Assembly (NCBI RefSeq): GCF_000423465.1
Contig: NZ_AUIA01000013.1
Span: 106,446-170,445, forward strand
Source of the DNA: Propionicicella superfundia DSM 22317
GTDB lineage: Bacteria; Actinomycetota; Actinomycetes; Propionibacteriales; Propionibacteriaceae
Direction of reading: 5' to 3'
Length of the DNA stretch: 64,000 bases
This document shows positions 43,315 through 53,319 of the stretch, in pieces. Below the pieces are notes generated by a model. That model ran no database searches. It saw only the letters and a list, made by a program, of their open reading frames with translations, and was not told the origin of the DNA. Made by a program: the position numbers and the translations under genes. The stretch's first letter is position 1, and each line of letters begins with the position of its first letter.

Positions 43315-45159
43315 ATGCCAGCTCTCCGTTCCCGCACCACGACCCACGGCCGCAACATGGCCGGTGCCCGCGCGCTGTGGCGTGCCACCGGCATGGTCGA
43401 ATCCGACTTCGGCAAGCCGATCGTCGCGGTCGCCAACAGCTTCACGCAGTTCGTGCCGGGCCACGTCCACCTGCGGGACATGGGCAGGCTCGTCGCCGAG
43501 CAGATCGCCGCCGCGGGAGGCGTGGGACGCGAGTTCAACACCATCGCGGTCGACGACGGCATCGCGATGGGACACGGCGGCATGCTGTACAGCCTCCCGA
43601 GCCGCGACCTGATCGCCGACTCCGTCGAGTACATGGTGGAGGCACACCAGGCCGACGCCCTCGTGTGCATCTCCAACTGCGACAAGATCACGCCCGGGAT
43701 GCTCCTCGCGGCGCTGCGTCTGAACATCCCGACCGTGTTCGTCTCGGGGGGTCCGATGGAGGCCGGCAAGGCCGTCATCGGCGACGACGGCACCGTCACC
43801 ACGTCCCTGGATCTCATCGACGCGATGGTCGCCTCGGCCGACCCGAACGTCACCGACGAGACCCTCTTCTCCATCGAGCAGAACGCGTGCCCGACGTGCG
43901 GATCGTGTTCGGGCATGTTCACGGCCAACTCGATGAACTGCCTGCTCGAAGCCATCGGCCTGGCGCTGCCCGGCAACGGGTCGACGCTCGCGACGGCCTC
44001 CGCCCGCCGGGGCCTGTTCGAAGAAGCAGGTCGCCTCGTGGTCGAGTTGTCGCGCCGCTGGTACGGCGAGGACGACGCGTCGGTCCTGCCGCTGTCCATC
44101 GCCACCACGTCGGCGTTCAGGAACGCGATGCGGCTCGACATCGCCATGGGCGGGTCGACGAACACCGTCCTGCACCTGCTCGCGGCCGCGAACGAGGCCG
44201 GCGTCGACTTCGACCAGCACGACATCGACGCCCTGTCGCGTGTCACTCCGAACCTGTGCAAGGTGGCGCCGAACTCGCACAAGTACTACATGGAGAGCGT
44301 GCACCGCGCCGGCGGCATCCCCGCCATCCTCGGCGAGCTGTACCGGGGCGGGCTGCTGGACGACGACGTGCACTCCGTCCATTCCGGCGACCTGGCGACC
44401 TGGCTGGGCACGTGGGACATCCGCGGCGGCGCTCCGTCGCCCGAGGCCGTCGAGCTGTTCCACGCGGCCCCCGGAGGGGTGCGCACCACGGAGCCGTTCT
44501 CGACCGACAACCGCTGGGAGTCCCTCGACACCGATGCCGTGGAGGGCTGCATCCGCTCGGTCGAGACCCCGTACACGACCGAGGGCGGCCTGGCGATCCT
44601 CTCGGGCAACCTCGCGCCCGACGGCTCGATCGTGAAGACGGCCGGCGTGGCCGAGGAGCTGTGGGTGTTCCGCGGCCCCGCGAAGGTGACCGAGTCCCAG
44701 GAGGAGGCGGTCAGCAAGATCCTCTCGGGCGAGATCGGCGCCGGGGACGTCGTCGTGGTCCGCTACGAGGGCCCGAAGGGCGGCCCGGGGATGCAGGAGA
44801 TGCTGTACCCGACGTCCTTCCTGAAGGGCAAGGGGCTCGGCGCGAAGTGCGCGCTCATCACCGACGGCCGGTTCTCCGGCGGCACGTCCGGCCTGTCCGT
44901 GGGGCATGTGTCCCCCGAGGCGGCGGCCGGCGGCCCGATCGGTCTGGTGCGCGACGGCGACATCATCGAGTTCGACATCCCCAGCCGGTCGGTGAGGATG
45001 CTCGTGGACGACGACGAGCTCGCCCGGCGGCGCGCCGAGCAGGACGCGCTCGGGTGGAAGCCGAAGAGTCGGGAGCGTGCCGTCTCGAAGGCCCTCAAGG
45101 TGTACGCGTCGCGCGCCCAGTCCGCCGACAAGGGCGCCTTCCGCCTCGTCGAGGACTGA
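43315..45159 (+). CDS. ilvD: Dihydroxy-acid dehydratase
   Basis: 614 aa. Iron-sulphur enzyme of branched-chain amino acid synthesis; dehydrates dihydroxyisovalerate and dihydroxymethylvalerate to the 2-keto acids. Starts [20 protein letters not shown], as is usual. Cluster/metal residues: Cys in [10 protein letters not shown] and Cys in [13 protein letters not shown]. Other blocks: [28 protein letters not shown] and [11 protein letters not shown] near the C-terminus. No other ilv gene nearby. No leader peptide was found upstream. Confidence 0.96.
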   Translation: MPALRSRTTTHGRNMAGARALWRATGMVESDFGKPIVAVANSFTQFVPGHVHLRDMGRLVAEQIAAAGGVGREFNTIAVDDGIAMGHGGMLYSLPSRDLIADSVEYMVEAHQADALVCISNCDKITPGMLLAALRLNIPTVFVSGGPMEAGKAVIGDDGTVTTSLDLIDAMVASADPNVTDETLFSIEQNACPTCGSCSGMFTANSMNCLLEAIGLALPGNGSTLATASARRGLFEEAGRLVVELSRRWYGEDDASVLPLSIATTSAFRNAMRLDIAMGGSTNTVLHLLAAANEAGVDFDQHDIDALSRVTPNLCKVAPNSHKYYMESVHRAGGIPAILGELYRGGLLDDDVHSVHSGDLATWLGTWDIRGGAPSPEAVELFHAAPGGVRTTEPFSTDNRWESLDTDAVEGCIRSVETPYTTEGGLAILSGNLAPDGSIVKTAGVAEELWVFRGPAKVTESQEEAVSKILSGEIGAGDVVVVRYEGPKGGPGMQEMLYPTSFLKGKGLGAKCALITDGRFSGGTSGLSVGHVSPEAAAGGPIGLVRDGDIIEFDIPSRSVRMLVDDDELARRRAEQDALGWKPKSRERAVSKALKVYASRAQSADKGAFRLVED

Positions 45160-45179
45160 CCCGGCATCGCGCCGCCCGG

Positions 45180-45800
45180 CTATCCCCCGGCGCGGGGACG
45201 TTGGACGCGCACCTGGAACTCGGCGGTCCCCAGGGCGCCCATGATGCTCAGCCACAACGGCAGGAACATCTCCAGTCCGCGGGCGGCGGTGAGGTCGCCG
45301 AGGTCGAGGATGTCGTCGTGGCCGACCTCGCGCAGCAGGCCGGCGACCGCCTCCTTCGCCGCGGTGTCGTCCCCGGCGACGAAGACCGTCCCCGGATTGC
45401 GCTCGGGGTGGACCTGCAGCGACACGTTCATCGTGTTCGCGGCCTTGACGACCCGCGTCGCGGGCAGCGCCCGCTGCAGCCGCTCGGCGAGCGAGTCGTC
45501 GCCCGCGACGAACAGCGCCGGCGAGCCGTGCGAGAAGTCCAGCGGGTTGGCGATGTCCATGAGGACGGTGCCGGTCAGGGGCTCCGCCAGCCGCTCCAGG
45601 ACGTCGAGGGACGCGGCTCCGTTCAGCGCGTTCACCACGATCGACGCGCCGGCGACCGCCTCGGCGTGAGACAGTCGCCGAACGGCTTCTCCGGCGGCAC
45701 CCGGGGTCCGCGTGCCCATGACGACGTCATGGCCCAGTTCCCGCAGCCGTTCGGCCCAGCCGCTGCCGACCGCGCCCGTCCCCAAGACGGCGATCCTCAT
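45180..45800 (-). CDS. F420-dependent NADP reductase-like oxidoreductase
   Basis: 206 aa from the ATG at 45800, preceded by GGAGGTGG. Rossmann fold starting MRIAVLGTGAVGSGWAERLR, with VVMGTRTPG at the end of the second strand typical of NADP-binding members. SIVVNALNGAASLDV, VVKAANTMNV and VFVAGDDTAAKEAV match the NADPH-dependent F420 reductase-like family of predicted dinucleotide-binding proteins. Many actinobacterial members act on NADP with or without F420; which holds here is not visible. Converges with ilvD. Confidence 0.85.
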   Translation of the reverse strand: MRIAVLGTGAVGSGWAERLRELGHDVVMGTRTPGAAGEAVRRLSHAEAVAGASIVVNALNGAASLDVLERLAEPLTGTVLMDIANPLDFSHGSPALFVAGDDSLAERLQRALPATRVVKAANTMNVSLQVHPERNPGTVFVAGDDTAAKEAVAGLLREVGHDDILDLGDLTAARGLEMFLPLWLSIMGALGTAEFQVRVQRPRAGG

Positions 45801-45954
45801 CGCGACCACCTCCTGCGGCTCAGTACACGCCTCGCCGGCCGGGATCTCAATGGCTTCGCTGTCGGGCTTCATTCCGAACGAGAGCCGCGCTGAGCGTGCC
45901 GGACCCGGCCACGAGACGCCCGGCAGCGCCTCGACGAAGTCAGCCTCGACAGGG

Positions 45955-48201
45955 TCAGTGCACGGCGACGAGCTCCGACGCCGGCACCTTCCGCGACCGG
46001 AGCACGGCGACGACGCATCCCACGAGGCCGAGCAGCAACCAGCCCGTCAACGCGATGAGCGGGTTGACCAGGGACTGCCCGTTCATCAGCGCTCTCACCG
46101 CCTCCAGGGCCGAACCGACCGGGGACAGGGGTTTCAGCACGCTCAGCCAGGACGGCAGCGCCGACGTCAGAGCCGTCGCCGTGGTGAGGATCACGAACCC
46201 TGCCGACAGCCACCGGCCGACGTTCTTGAACAGCGCGACGAGCGCGAAGTTGATCGCGATGAACGCGAGGGACGCGAGCAGCAGGACGCCGGTCAGCGCC
46301 AGGCCCTGCGGGACCCCGATCGCGGCGGCGACCACCGCCAGGACGACCGCCTGCACCGCGCCGACCACCGCGCCGGGCAGCAGGGACTCTCCGAGCACGC
46401 GCGCCGAGGACGCCGTGGACATCGCCGCGCCCTTGCGGATGGTGGTCGTCACGATGTACATCGCCATCGCGCCGAGCCACAGCGCCACGACCACCACGAG
46501 GGACGCCCACGCGACGCCGGGACCGGGCAGGCCGAGGACCGAGTCGTCCGAGACCGGTGCCGCGACGACCTCCGAGAGGTTCTTGCGCTCGGTCGCCGAG
46601 TAGGTCGGGACCTGCGTGGCCCCCTCGGCGACGCCCGTCGCGAGCTTCTGGGTGCCGGTGCTCAGTTCCGACGCGCCCTCGGCGGCCTGCGACAGCCCGG
46701 TCGCGAGCGTCCGGGCACCGGTGGCCGTCTGGTCGACGCCCGCGGTGTACTGCGTCAGCCCGGTGGTGAACTGGCTCACGCCGGACGACAGTTGCGTCGC
46801 CCCTGTGGACAGTTGCGTCGCGCCCGAGGACAGTTGCGAGATGCCGCTGCTCAGCGCCGGCATGCCGTCGGCGAGCTTCTTCGTGCCCGAGGCGAGTTCG
46901 CTGCCCCCCGCCCGAAGCTGTTCGAGCTTCTTCGTGGCGGCGTCCAGCTCGGACTGGGTCGGGACGTCGATCGCGTCCACGGTCTGCTGGAACTCCGTCG
47001 CGCCCGCGCTCAGATTCGCCGCTCCGCTCATGATGGTGGAGCCGTCTTCCTCGGTCGTGAGACCCGTCACCGCAGCCGAGGCACCGCCGCTGACCCCGGC
47101 GCTCACGCCGGTGCTGAGACCAGCGGCGAAGCCCGCGCACCCGGCGTCGCCGTAGGCGGCCTGGATCTCGGCGGGGCAGGCACCGCCGATCTGCGACTGC
47201 ACCTGCGTCGTGACCTCCGCGGCCACCGGCGACGGGTCGTCGACGAGCGCTTCCATGCCCGACTTGTAGGTCTGCAGCCCGGTGTTCAGCTTTGTCATGC
47301 CCCCGGTGAGCACGCTGACCTGGCCGAGCTTCGCCAGTTGCGCCGCCGACGCCGTGGTCTGGGTCTCGGTCTCGTCGATGAGGGTGTCGACGCCCGCGAC
47401 GTAGGTGGACACACCATCGGCCAGCGCCTTGGTCTGGCTCGGGAGCTGGGCCGTCTGCGAGTTCAGTTGCGACGCTCCCGTGGCGAGTTGCGAGGCGCCC
47501 GTCGCGAGCTGGGACGCGCCGCTGTCGAGCTGCGACGCACCGCTGTTGAGCTGGGCGCTGCCGGCGGAGAGCTGTTCGAGACCGGTGGCGAGCTGGTCGG
47601 TGCCGGTCGAGGCCTGACCGATCCCCGTCGACAGCGAGGACGCGCCGTCGGCGAGTTGCTGCGTGCCCGTCTTGAGGTCGGTGAACTGGGTGTGCATGTC
47701 GTTGAAGCCGACGTAGATCTGGTCCAGGTAGGTGGTCGTGAGGGACGCGTTGAGCGTCGTCACGGCTTCCTTCGCGACGGACTGCCCCAGCGAGGTCTCG
47801 GCGATCCCGCCGTTGGACGAGGTCTGGATCTTGATCGTCGCCTTGTGCGCGCTGTCGGCGTCCTTCGCGTACGAGGTCGCGGCCGCCGAGAAGTTCTCGG
47901 GGATGGTCACGACCGCGGCGTACGTCCCGTCGCCCAGCCCGGCGCTGGCGTCCTCGGCACTGGCGATGACCCAGTCGAGGTTCTGCTCACGATCCGAGTC
48001 GACCAGCGCCGCCGTGAGCTGCCGTCCGAGCGGCACCGTCTGGCCGTTGACGGTCACGGCCTCGTCGTTGTTGACGATCGCGGCCTGCACGGTGTGGAGC
48101 CGGCTGTCGAGGTTCCAGGTCGCGGCAAGGAAGCCGGCGGCGAAGATCAGCGGGACCAGCAGAACGCCGACCAGCGTGTACCAGGTGTGTCGCTTCGACA
48201 T
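45955..48201 (-). CDS. YhgE/Pip-family membrane protein
   Basis: 748 aa. One N-terminal helix (VGVLLVPLIFAAGFLAA), a long extracytoplasmic region, and five or six C-terminal helices. The extracytoplasmic part carries many seven-residue repeats of the form SGASQLATGASQL, which should form a long coiled coil. This is the YhgE/Pip (phage infection protein) family, related in layout to ABC-2 and EsaA-like proteins. It starts 13 bases after the MMPL gene and is probably co-transcribed with it. Two Cys (GACPAEIQAAYGDAGCAGF) may form a disulphide. Function unresolved; export or envelope structure is likely. Confidence 0.85.
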   Translation of the reverse strand: MSKRHTWYTLVGVLLVPLIFAAGFLAATWNLDSRLHTVQAAIVNNDEAVTVNGQTVPLGRQLTAALVDSDREQNLDWVIASAEDASAGLGDGTYAAVVTIPENFSAAATSYAKDADSAHKATIKIQTSSNGGIAETSLGQSVAKEAVTTLNASLTTTYLDQIYVGFNDMHTQFTDLKTGTQQLADGASSLSTGIGQASTGTDQLATGLEQLSAGSAQLNSGASQLDSGASQLATGASQLATGASQLNSQTAQLPSQTKALADGVSTYVAGVDTLIDETETQTTASAAQLAKLGQVSVLTGGMTKLNTGLQTYKSGMEALVDDPSPVAAEVTTQVQSQIGGACPAEIQAAYGDAGCAGFAAGLSTGVSAGVSGGASAAVTGLTTEEDGSTIMSGAANLSAGATEFQQTVDAIDVPTQSELDAATKKLEQLRAGGSELASGTKKLADGMPALSSGISQLSSGATQLSTGATQLSSGVSQFTTGLTQYTAGVDQTATGARTLATGLSQAAEGASELSTGTQKLATGVAEGATQVPTYSATERKNLSEVVAAPVSDDSVLGLPGPGVAWASLVVVVALWLGAMAMYIVTTTIRKGAAMSTASSARVLGESLLPGAVVGAVQAVVLAVVAAAIGVPQGLALTGVLLLASLAFIAINFALVALFKNVGRWLSAGFVILTTATALTSALPSWLSVLKPLSPVGSALEAVRALMNGQSLVNPLIALTGWLLLGLVGCVVAVLRSRKVPASELVAVH

Positions 48202-48214
48202 CTTCGGACTTCCT

Positions 48215-50890
48215 TCAGTTCGTGGCCCGGGCGAGGGCGCGGTCGAGGGGCAGATTGACCTGGGTGTACGGGGCGGGCGGCAGGGCGGTCAGGTCGGAGC
48301 CTGGTGGGGTGCCGAGCACCCAGGTCACCTCGGGCCGGGATTTCATGGCCGTGACGAGGGCCGCGAACTCCTCGGCGTTGAGCTTGCTCACACCGTCCAC
48401 GGCGACCAGGGACGCACGCGACCGGGTCAGCGCCTGAGCGACGTTGGGCTGGTCGCTGGTCAGCACCTCGGCCCGGCGACGCACCTGGCTCGCCTGTTCG
48501 GGCAGGACGAGGCCGAGGACCTTCAGCTCCCCGGCGGTGAGGTCGGTGCGGCCCGTGATGGCGAGGAGCAGGGCGCGGCGGGACTGCGGCGGGCCGGTGA
48601 CGACGAGCGGCTGTCCGGCGACGAGGGCGACGCGGACATCGGCGAACAGCGTGACGCCGTCCAGATCCAGACGGAGCCCTTCCCCGTACACCGCGTAGGG
48701 CGCGGCCTGCTCCCACTGGCCGAGTTTGAGCTGATGGGCCAGGCCCTCGCCCTCGATGTCCATCACGGGCAGGATGCGGTCGAGCCATTTCGGCAGCGAC
48801 CAGGCCCGGTCGCCGAGCAGGGCCATGACGGCGGGGACGAGGGTCATCCGCACGAGGAAGGCGTCGATCGCCACGCCGACCGCGAGGCCGAACGCGATCG
48901 GCTTGATCGCCCCTTCGCCGTTCGGCACGAAGAAGGCGAACACGGCGAACATGATCAGGGCGGCGGCGACGACCACCTTCGCCGTGTGGACGAAGCCGTC
49001 CCGCACACTGTTGCGGTTGCCGTGGACGTGCTCCTCGCGCATGCGGGACACGAGGAACACCTCGTAGTCCATCGCGAGGCCGAACAGGATGCCCATCAGG
49101 ATGATGGGGAAGAAGCTGATGATCGGGACGGCCTCGTGGAGGTTGATGGCCTCCTTGAACCAGCCGTAGTTGAAGACCATCGTCGTGAGGCCGAACGCCG
49201 ACCCGATCGACAGCAGATACCCCAGGGACGCCTTGATCGGCACCCACAGCGAGCGGAACACGACGGTGAGCAGGACCAGCGACAGGCCGACGACGAAGAC
49301 GCCGAACGGGAACAGCGCCCCGGCCAGCCGGTCGGACACGTCGATCTGGACGGCCGTCACGCCCGTCACGTAAGTGGTGACGCCGTAGGTGTCCTTCCAC
49401 TCCTGCTGATGGGCGCGGAGGTCCTTGACGAGCTGGGTGGTGGCGGTGTCGTCGGGGCCGGTCTCGGGGACGATCTGGATCATCATGGAGTCGGCGTTCT
49501 GGTTCGGGGTCGCCAGCGGCACGGATGCCACCCCGGGAAGCTGCTCGATCTCGGCCTTGAGGTCGGCGACCAGCGTCAGCGGGTCGTCCGACTCGACGAT
49601 GGAGCCGGTGAGGATGAGCGGGCCGTTCGCCCCGACCCCGAAGTGCTCGGAGATCTGGTCGTAGGTGTCGCGGGCAGCCGTGCCCGGTGCGCTCTGCCCG
49701 GCGGTGGGCAGGGCCATGTGGATGTCCTTGGCGGGAAGGGAGAGCGCGCCGAGGGCGGCGATGACGAGGACGATGGTGAGCACCGGCACCTTCGTCACGA
49801 CGCCGACCCACCAGGTGGCGGCACGCTCGGACGCCGTCTGCCGCGTCTCCTTGCCCGCCTTGGCCGGTTTCGGGCGCAGCCGTTCGCCGCCGAATCCCAG
49901 GAGCGCGGGCAGCAGCGTGTTCGCCAGCAGCACGGCGATCCCGACGGTGACGGCGGAGAACATGCCCATCACGGTGAGGAACGGGATGTCGGCGATGAAC
50001 AGGCCGATGAGAGCGATGATCACCGTCAGCCCGGCGAAGACGACCGCGGAGCCGGCTGTGGCCACAGCGCGCGCGGCGGACTCCTCGGGGGACAGGTCGG
50101 GGCGGCGGAGCTGATCGCGGTGCCGGGACACGATGAACAGGCAGTAGTCGATGCCGACCGCGACGCCGAGCATGACGGCGAGCATCGGGGTCGTCGAGTT
50201 GACGTCGGTGAACGCGGCCCCGATGAGGATGATCAGTGTTCCCAGCCCGGCGGCCATCAGCGCCACCGCGAGGGGGAAGCCCGCGGCGATGAGCGAGCCG
50301 AGCGTGAGGATCAGCACGACGAACGCGACGACCACGCCGAGGAACTCGACCACCGACAGGTGGGGCAGGTCGGTGGAGAACACGTCTCCGCCGACGGTGA
50401 TGGACGAGCCGGGCAGCAGGGTCTCGATGGTCCGGGCGTCCTCGGTGAGAGCCGCTCGGTCGGCGTCGGACCATTCCGCGAGGCTGCCCTGGACGCCCAT
50501 GCGCACGATCGCGGCTCGCCCGTCATCGCTGACGAGGCCGCTCACGATCGTGCTGTAGGGCGAGGTCACGCTTTCGACCTTGTGGGCGTTCTCGAGGTCC
50601 TTCAGCCACGACTCGACGGCCTTCTTGACGTCGGGGTCGGTGAAGGTCTGCCCCTCGGGGGCGACGACGACCGCCGTCGCCGTCGCGTCGCCCGATCCCG
50701 GGAAGGTGGTGTTGAGCTGCCGCAGGGCCTCGGCCGAGGGAGCTCCGGGAATGGTGAAGTCGTCGCTGAACCTGCCGCCGAAGGCAGCCGCCGAACCGCC
50801 CAGCACCGCCGCGACGACGAGCCACACGGCGAGGACACGGAACCGGTGACGAAAGCACGCCCGCCCCAGACGGTAGAGGAATGCGGACAC
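48215..50890 (-). CDS. MMPL/RND-type exporter with degenerate ABC-like C-terminus
   Basis: 891 aa from the GTG at 50890 (VSAFLYRLGRACFRHRFR), with GGGGAG upstream. Two six-helix blocks and two extracytoplasmic loops, with MMPL signatures such as GVAVGIDYCLFIVSRHRDQL and GLAMDYEVFLVSRMREEH; these carry the proton-relay Asp/Tyr positions. So a proton-driven lipid or drug exporter. The last 160 residues are unusual: LDGVTLFADVRVALVAGQPL, VVTGPPQSRRALLLAITGRT and AGELKVLGLVLPEQASQVR mimic an ABC ATPase N-half, but the Walker A Gly-Lys-Ser/Thr is replaced by PPQSRR. It is divergent from a TetR gene that probably represses it. Confidence 0.88.
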   Translation of the reverse strand: MSAFLYRLGRACFRHRFRVLAVWLVVAAVLGGSAAAFGGRFSDDFTIPGAPSAEALRQLNTTFPGSGDATATAVVVAPEGQTFTDPDVKKAVESWLKDLENAHKVESVTSPYSTIVSGLVSDDGRAAIVRMGVQGSLAEWSDADRAALTEDARTIETLLPGSSITVGGDVFSTDLPHLSVVEFLGVVVAFVVLILTLGSLIAAGFPLAVALMAAGLGTLIILIGAAFTDVNSTTPMLAVMLGVAVGIDYCLFIVSRHRDQLRRPDLSPEESAARAVATAGSAVVFAGLTVIIALIGLFIADIPFLTVMGMFSAVTVGIAVLLANTLLPALLGFGGERLRPKPAKAGKETRQTASERAATWWVGVVTKVPVLTIVLVIAALGALSLPAKDIHMALPTAGQSAPGTAARDTYDQISEHFGVGANGPLILTGSIVESDDPLTLVADLKAEIEQLPGVASVPLATPNQNADSMMIQIVPETGPDDTATTQLVKDLRAHQQEWKDTYGVTTYVTGVTAVQIDVSDRLAGALFPFGVFVVGLSLVLLTVVFRSLWVPIKASLGYLLSIGSAFGLTTMVFNYGWFKEAINLHEAVPIISFFPIILMGILFGLAMDYEVFLVSRMREEHVHGNRNSVRDGFVHTAKVVVAAALIMFAVFAFFVPNGEGAIKPIAFGLAVGVAIDAFLVRMTLVPAVMALLGDRAWSLPKWLDRILPVMDIEGEGLAHQLKLGQWEQAAPYAVYGEGLRLDLDGVTLFADVRVALVAGQPLVVTGPPQSRRALLLAITGRTDLTAGELKVLGLVLPEQASQVRRRAEVLTSDQPNVAQALTRSRASLVAVDGVSKLNAEEFAALVTAMKSRPEVTWVLGTPPGSDLTALPPAPYTQVNLPLDRALARATN

Positions 50891-50943
50891 GTGTTCTCCC
50901 CTCGGCGAGGGCCACGGCGGCAGAACCCTGCCTCGGCCCGTTC

Positions 50944-50976
50944 GATACGCTAGTGTATTCGATACGGCGGTGTATC
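50944..50976. promoter_or_regulatory. Double palindromic operator, TetR/MMPL intergenic region
   Basis: GATAC-N6-GTATT (50944-50959) and GATAC-N6-GTATC (50961-50976), 17 bases apart centre to centre, lie between the divergent exporter and TetR genes. Spacing of about one and a half helical turns suits two dimers. Likely the operator for the adjacent TetR protein, overlapping the exporter promoter. Confidence 0.75.
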
Positions 50977-51037
50977 CAACACGAGGCCGCATCGGGGACA
51001 TCCCAGGGTTGAGACCGATCGTCCGAGAGGGGCAGCG

Positions 51038-51664
51038 ATGACGGATTCGACGCTCACCGCCCGCCGGGCCCACACGCGCGACAGGCTCCTGGACGCCGCC
51101 TTGGAGATCTTTGCCGCGAAGGGCGTGCAGGCGGCCACGGTGGAGGAGATCTGCGAGCGTGCCGGCTTCACGCGCGGTGCGTTCTACTCCAACTTCGAGT
51201 CGAAGGACGATCTCTGCGTCGCCGCGTTCCGCCGCTTCGTCGCGGACGCCGAGCAGACGGTCAGGGCCGCCGTCGATGTCGTGCCGCAGACGCTCGGCGA
51301 CGAGGCGCAGCTCCCGGATGTGCTCGACGCGGCGCTCGGCGTCGCCCTCGACAAGGGGATCGCCGCTCCCACGCGGGTGCTGGCGCAACTGGAGATCCGG
51401 CTGCACTTTCTGCGCAATCCCCACCTGGCCGACAAGGCTCCCAAGCTCGGCGGGACGAACGCCATCTTCGTCGAACTGCTGGACAACGAACTGCAGCGGA
51501 TCCGCTTCGGCCTGCGGCTGCCGACGGCTCAGGCCATCGATCTCCTGGGCTGCGTCCTCGAGTCGCACACGATGCGGGGCTCCGATCCGGCGATGATCCA
51601 CGCCCTCATGCGGGACACCTTGAAGGCGATGATCGTCCGGCTCGACGGAGCGTGCCAGGCCTGA
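51038..51664 (+). CDS. TetR-family repressor
   Basis: 208 aa. The N-terminal DNA-binding domain is typical: RDRLLDAALEIFAAKGVQAA then VEEICERAGFTRGAFYSNFE with the Y-x-N-F turn. The ligand domain (60-208) is all helical and not assignable. It diverges from the MMPL/YhgE operon across a 147-base region with a double palindrome, so it most likely represses that operon and itself until an exporter substrate binds. GAGAGG precedes the ATG. Confidence 0.93.
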   Translation: MTDSTLTARRAHTRDRLLDAALEIFAAKGVQAATVEEICERAGFTRGAFYSNFESKDDLCVAAFRRFVADAEQTVRAAVDVVPQTLGDEAQLPDVLDAALGVALDKGIAAPTRVLAQLEIRLHFLRNPHLADKAPKLGGTNAIFVELLDNELQRIRFGLRLPTAQAIDLLGCVLESHTMRGSDPAMIHALMRDTLKAMIVRLDGACQA

Positions 51665-51740
51665 CGTCGCCGGACTCTCCGCGCCGGCGCCTCGCCGGTG
51701 GCACCGGCCGCCGGGTTGCGGGGCGGCCGCGAAGCGAAAG

Positions 51741-51809
51741 GTGACCGCCAGGCTGCGGGGCATACGGCCCGCGAATCCGGGCTGATGGCCATGGCAACCT
51801 GACGGTCAC
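51741..51809. repeat. Palindromic repeat, family C, left of the anchored-repeat locus
   Basis: GTGACCGCCAGGCTGCGG at 51741 and its inverted relative (reverse complement GTGACCGTCAGGTTGCC) ending at 51809. The GTGACCGCCAGG(T/C)TG word recurs as four units at 62443-62613, on the other side of the transporter locus. It lies in the 200-base gap between the tetR stop and the LADTG repeat-protein stop. Confidence 0.75.
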
Positions 51810-51864
51810 TCTTCGCCGGTGAGGCGGTCCGACCGCCGGACACCCACAACCGGCGGTCCGCCGG

Positions 51865-53205
51865 TCAGGGGCGTCGGAGCATCCGACGTCTGAGGAGGAG
51901 GCTGCCGGCCGCGCCGCCGACGGCGACGAGTCCTGCCACGGCGGCGATGCCCGCTCCGGTTCCGGTGTCTGCGAGCTGCGGATCGGCGGCACCGTCCTCG
52001 TCATCCTGGTCCGTGGGCGGTGCGCTCTCGGAGGACGACCCGCTGGGAACAGGATCGCTTGCCGACTCCGACGAGTTCGGGGTCTGTGACCCCGTTCCGG
52101 ACGGCGACTCCGACGGCAGCGCCGATCCCGACGGAGACTCCGACGGCGACGGCGACCCGGTCGGCGACGGCGACCCGGACGGCGACGGAGTCTCGGAGGG
52201 AGCGGGCGTCGCGACGGGACCGACCGGGTCGGATACGGCCACGCCGTTCGTGCGGCCCAGTTTCGTCGCGGTCACCTCGACGGAGATCTGACTGCCCAGC
52301 AGGGCGTCCGTCACGTCGAGGGTGCTGCCCGTCGCGCCGGTGATCGGCTGGCCGTCCGCCAACCACTGATAGGTGACGGAGTCCGGAGTGCGCTCCCAGG
52401 TGCCGCCCGTCGCCGTGAGCGTCTCACCGGGCGCAGGCGTCCCGCTGACGACGGGTTTTGCCGTCGAGACCAGCGCGAGGTCGGTCGCAGCCCCGACACG
52501 GATGTGGTAGCTGGCGCTCGGGCCGGTCAGCGTCTCGCCCGTGGTCGTCGTGGCCGACGGCGTCACCGTGAGGTAGTAGTCGCCCGGCTGAGTGAAGACC
52601 CAGTTCGTGTGCACATGGGCGTTCCTCGCGATGGGAATCACGTCGGGCGCGGGATCGGCGGTGTTGACGTAGGTGTTCTGAACTCCGCCGAACGTCCCCG
52701 TCTGCCAGGTGAAGACCTCCCCCGGGCCCTCGATCTGCAGGTCCAACTCCACGGGCGAACCGGTTGCAGAAAGGCTGACACCGTCCGGAAGAGTGCTCGG
52801 GAGCCGCTCGGTGCTCCAGCCGGGCCAGGGCAGATCCGGGTTCTGCGTCTGCGGCAAGTAGTAGACGGTGGTCCCGTCGACCTTCAGGAAGTCGTACGCG
52901 GACGGCATCCCCGACAGATCCAGCACCGCCAACCCGCTGTCGACCAGGAGCGATGTCTCCTCGGGAGCACGGAACTCGACGCCGGAGGAGTAGATCCTGG
53001 TGTCGTCCTTGACGCTGAGCTTCAGGCCCGCCGATTCGGCGTCGTAGGTGACCTCGAACAGATCGATGTGTCCCTTCGGCAGCACGTACTCCCGCAGTGG
53101 GTCCGCCCTCGCCTGGGTGATGCCGGACCCCAGGACAAGGAGGGCGAGGCCGACGGCGAGCGCGAGCGTCACCCCGAGGCGAGGAATGGATTTGTGGGCG
53201 GACAT
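51865..53205 (-). CDS. LADTG-anchored choice-of-anchor M repeat protein
   Basis: 446 aa. Signal peptide (TLALAVGLALLVLGSG), then one TIGR03769-type repeat: GHIDLFEVTYDAES near residue 44, YYLPQTQNPDLPWPGWSTE, GPGEVFTWQTGTFGGVQ and AHVHTNWVFTQPGDYYL near 197. A bacterial Ig-like domain follows (about 245-330), then a Ser/Pro-rich stalk (PSPSGSPSPTGSPSPSESPS) and LADTG with helix and RRRMLRRP. So it is covalently attached to the wall. It is separated by 114 bases from the rest of the locus and has its own promoter. The His residues of the repeat may bind metal; this is an inference. Confidence 0.88.
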   Translation of the reverse strand: MSAHKSIPRLGVTLALAVGLALLVLGSGITQARADPLREYVLPKGHIDLFEVTYDAESAGLKLSVKDDTRIYSSGVEFRAPEETSLLVDSGLAVLDLSGMPSAYDFLKVDGTTVYYLPQTQNPDLPWPGWSTERLPSTLPDGVSLSATGSPVELDLQIEGPGEVFTWQTGTFGGVQNTYVNTADPAPDVIPIARNAHVHTNWVFTQPGDYYLTVTPSATTTTGETLTGPSASYHIRVGAATDLALVSTAKPVVSGTPAPGETLTATGGTWERTPDSVTYQWLADGQPITGATGSTLDVTDALLGSQISVEVTATKLGRTNGVAVSDPVGPVATPAPSETPSPSGSPSPTGSPSPSESPSGSALPSESPSGTGSQTPNSSESASDPVPSGSSSESAPPTDQDDEDGAADPQLADTGTGAGIAAVAGLVAVGGAAGSLLLRRRMLRRP

Positions 53206-53250
53206 TGGTTACTCGGTCTCCTTCGACTGGCGGAACGATCGATCCTTGCG

Positions 53251-53280
53251 ATATTAAACGATATTGAGAGTCGATATCAA
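53251..53280 (-). promoter_or_regulatory. Promoter of the LADTG repeat-protein gene
   Basis: On the minus strand: TTGATA (53280-53275), 18-base spacer, TAATAT (53256-53251). The stretch also has three CGATAT words at 53249, 53259 and 53272, which may bind a regulator. It lies 46 bases upstream of the ATG and is strikingly AT-rich. Confidence 0.6.
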
Positions 53281-53319
53281 TTCGGAGCCGGGTCTGGTCG
53301 CTTTCCCGCTGCCCCGCGC

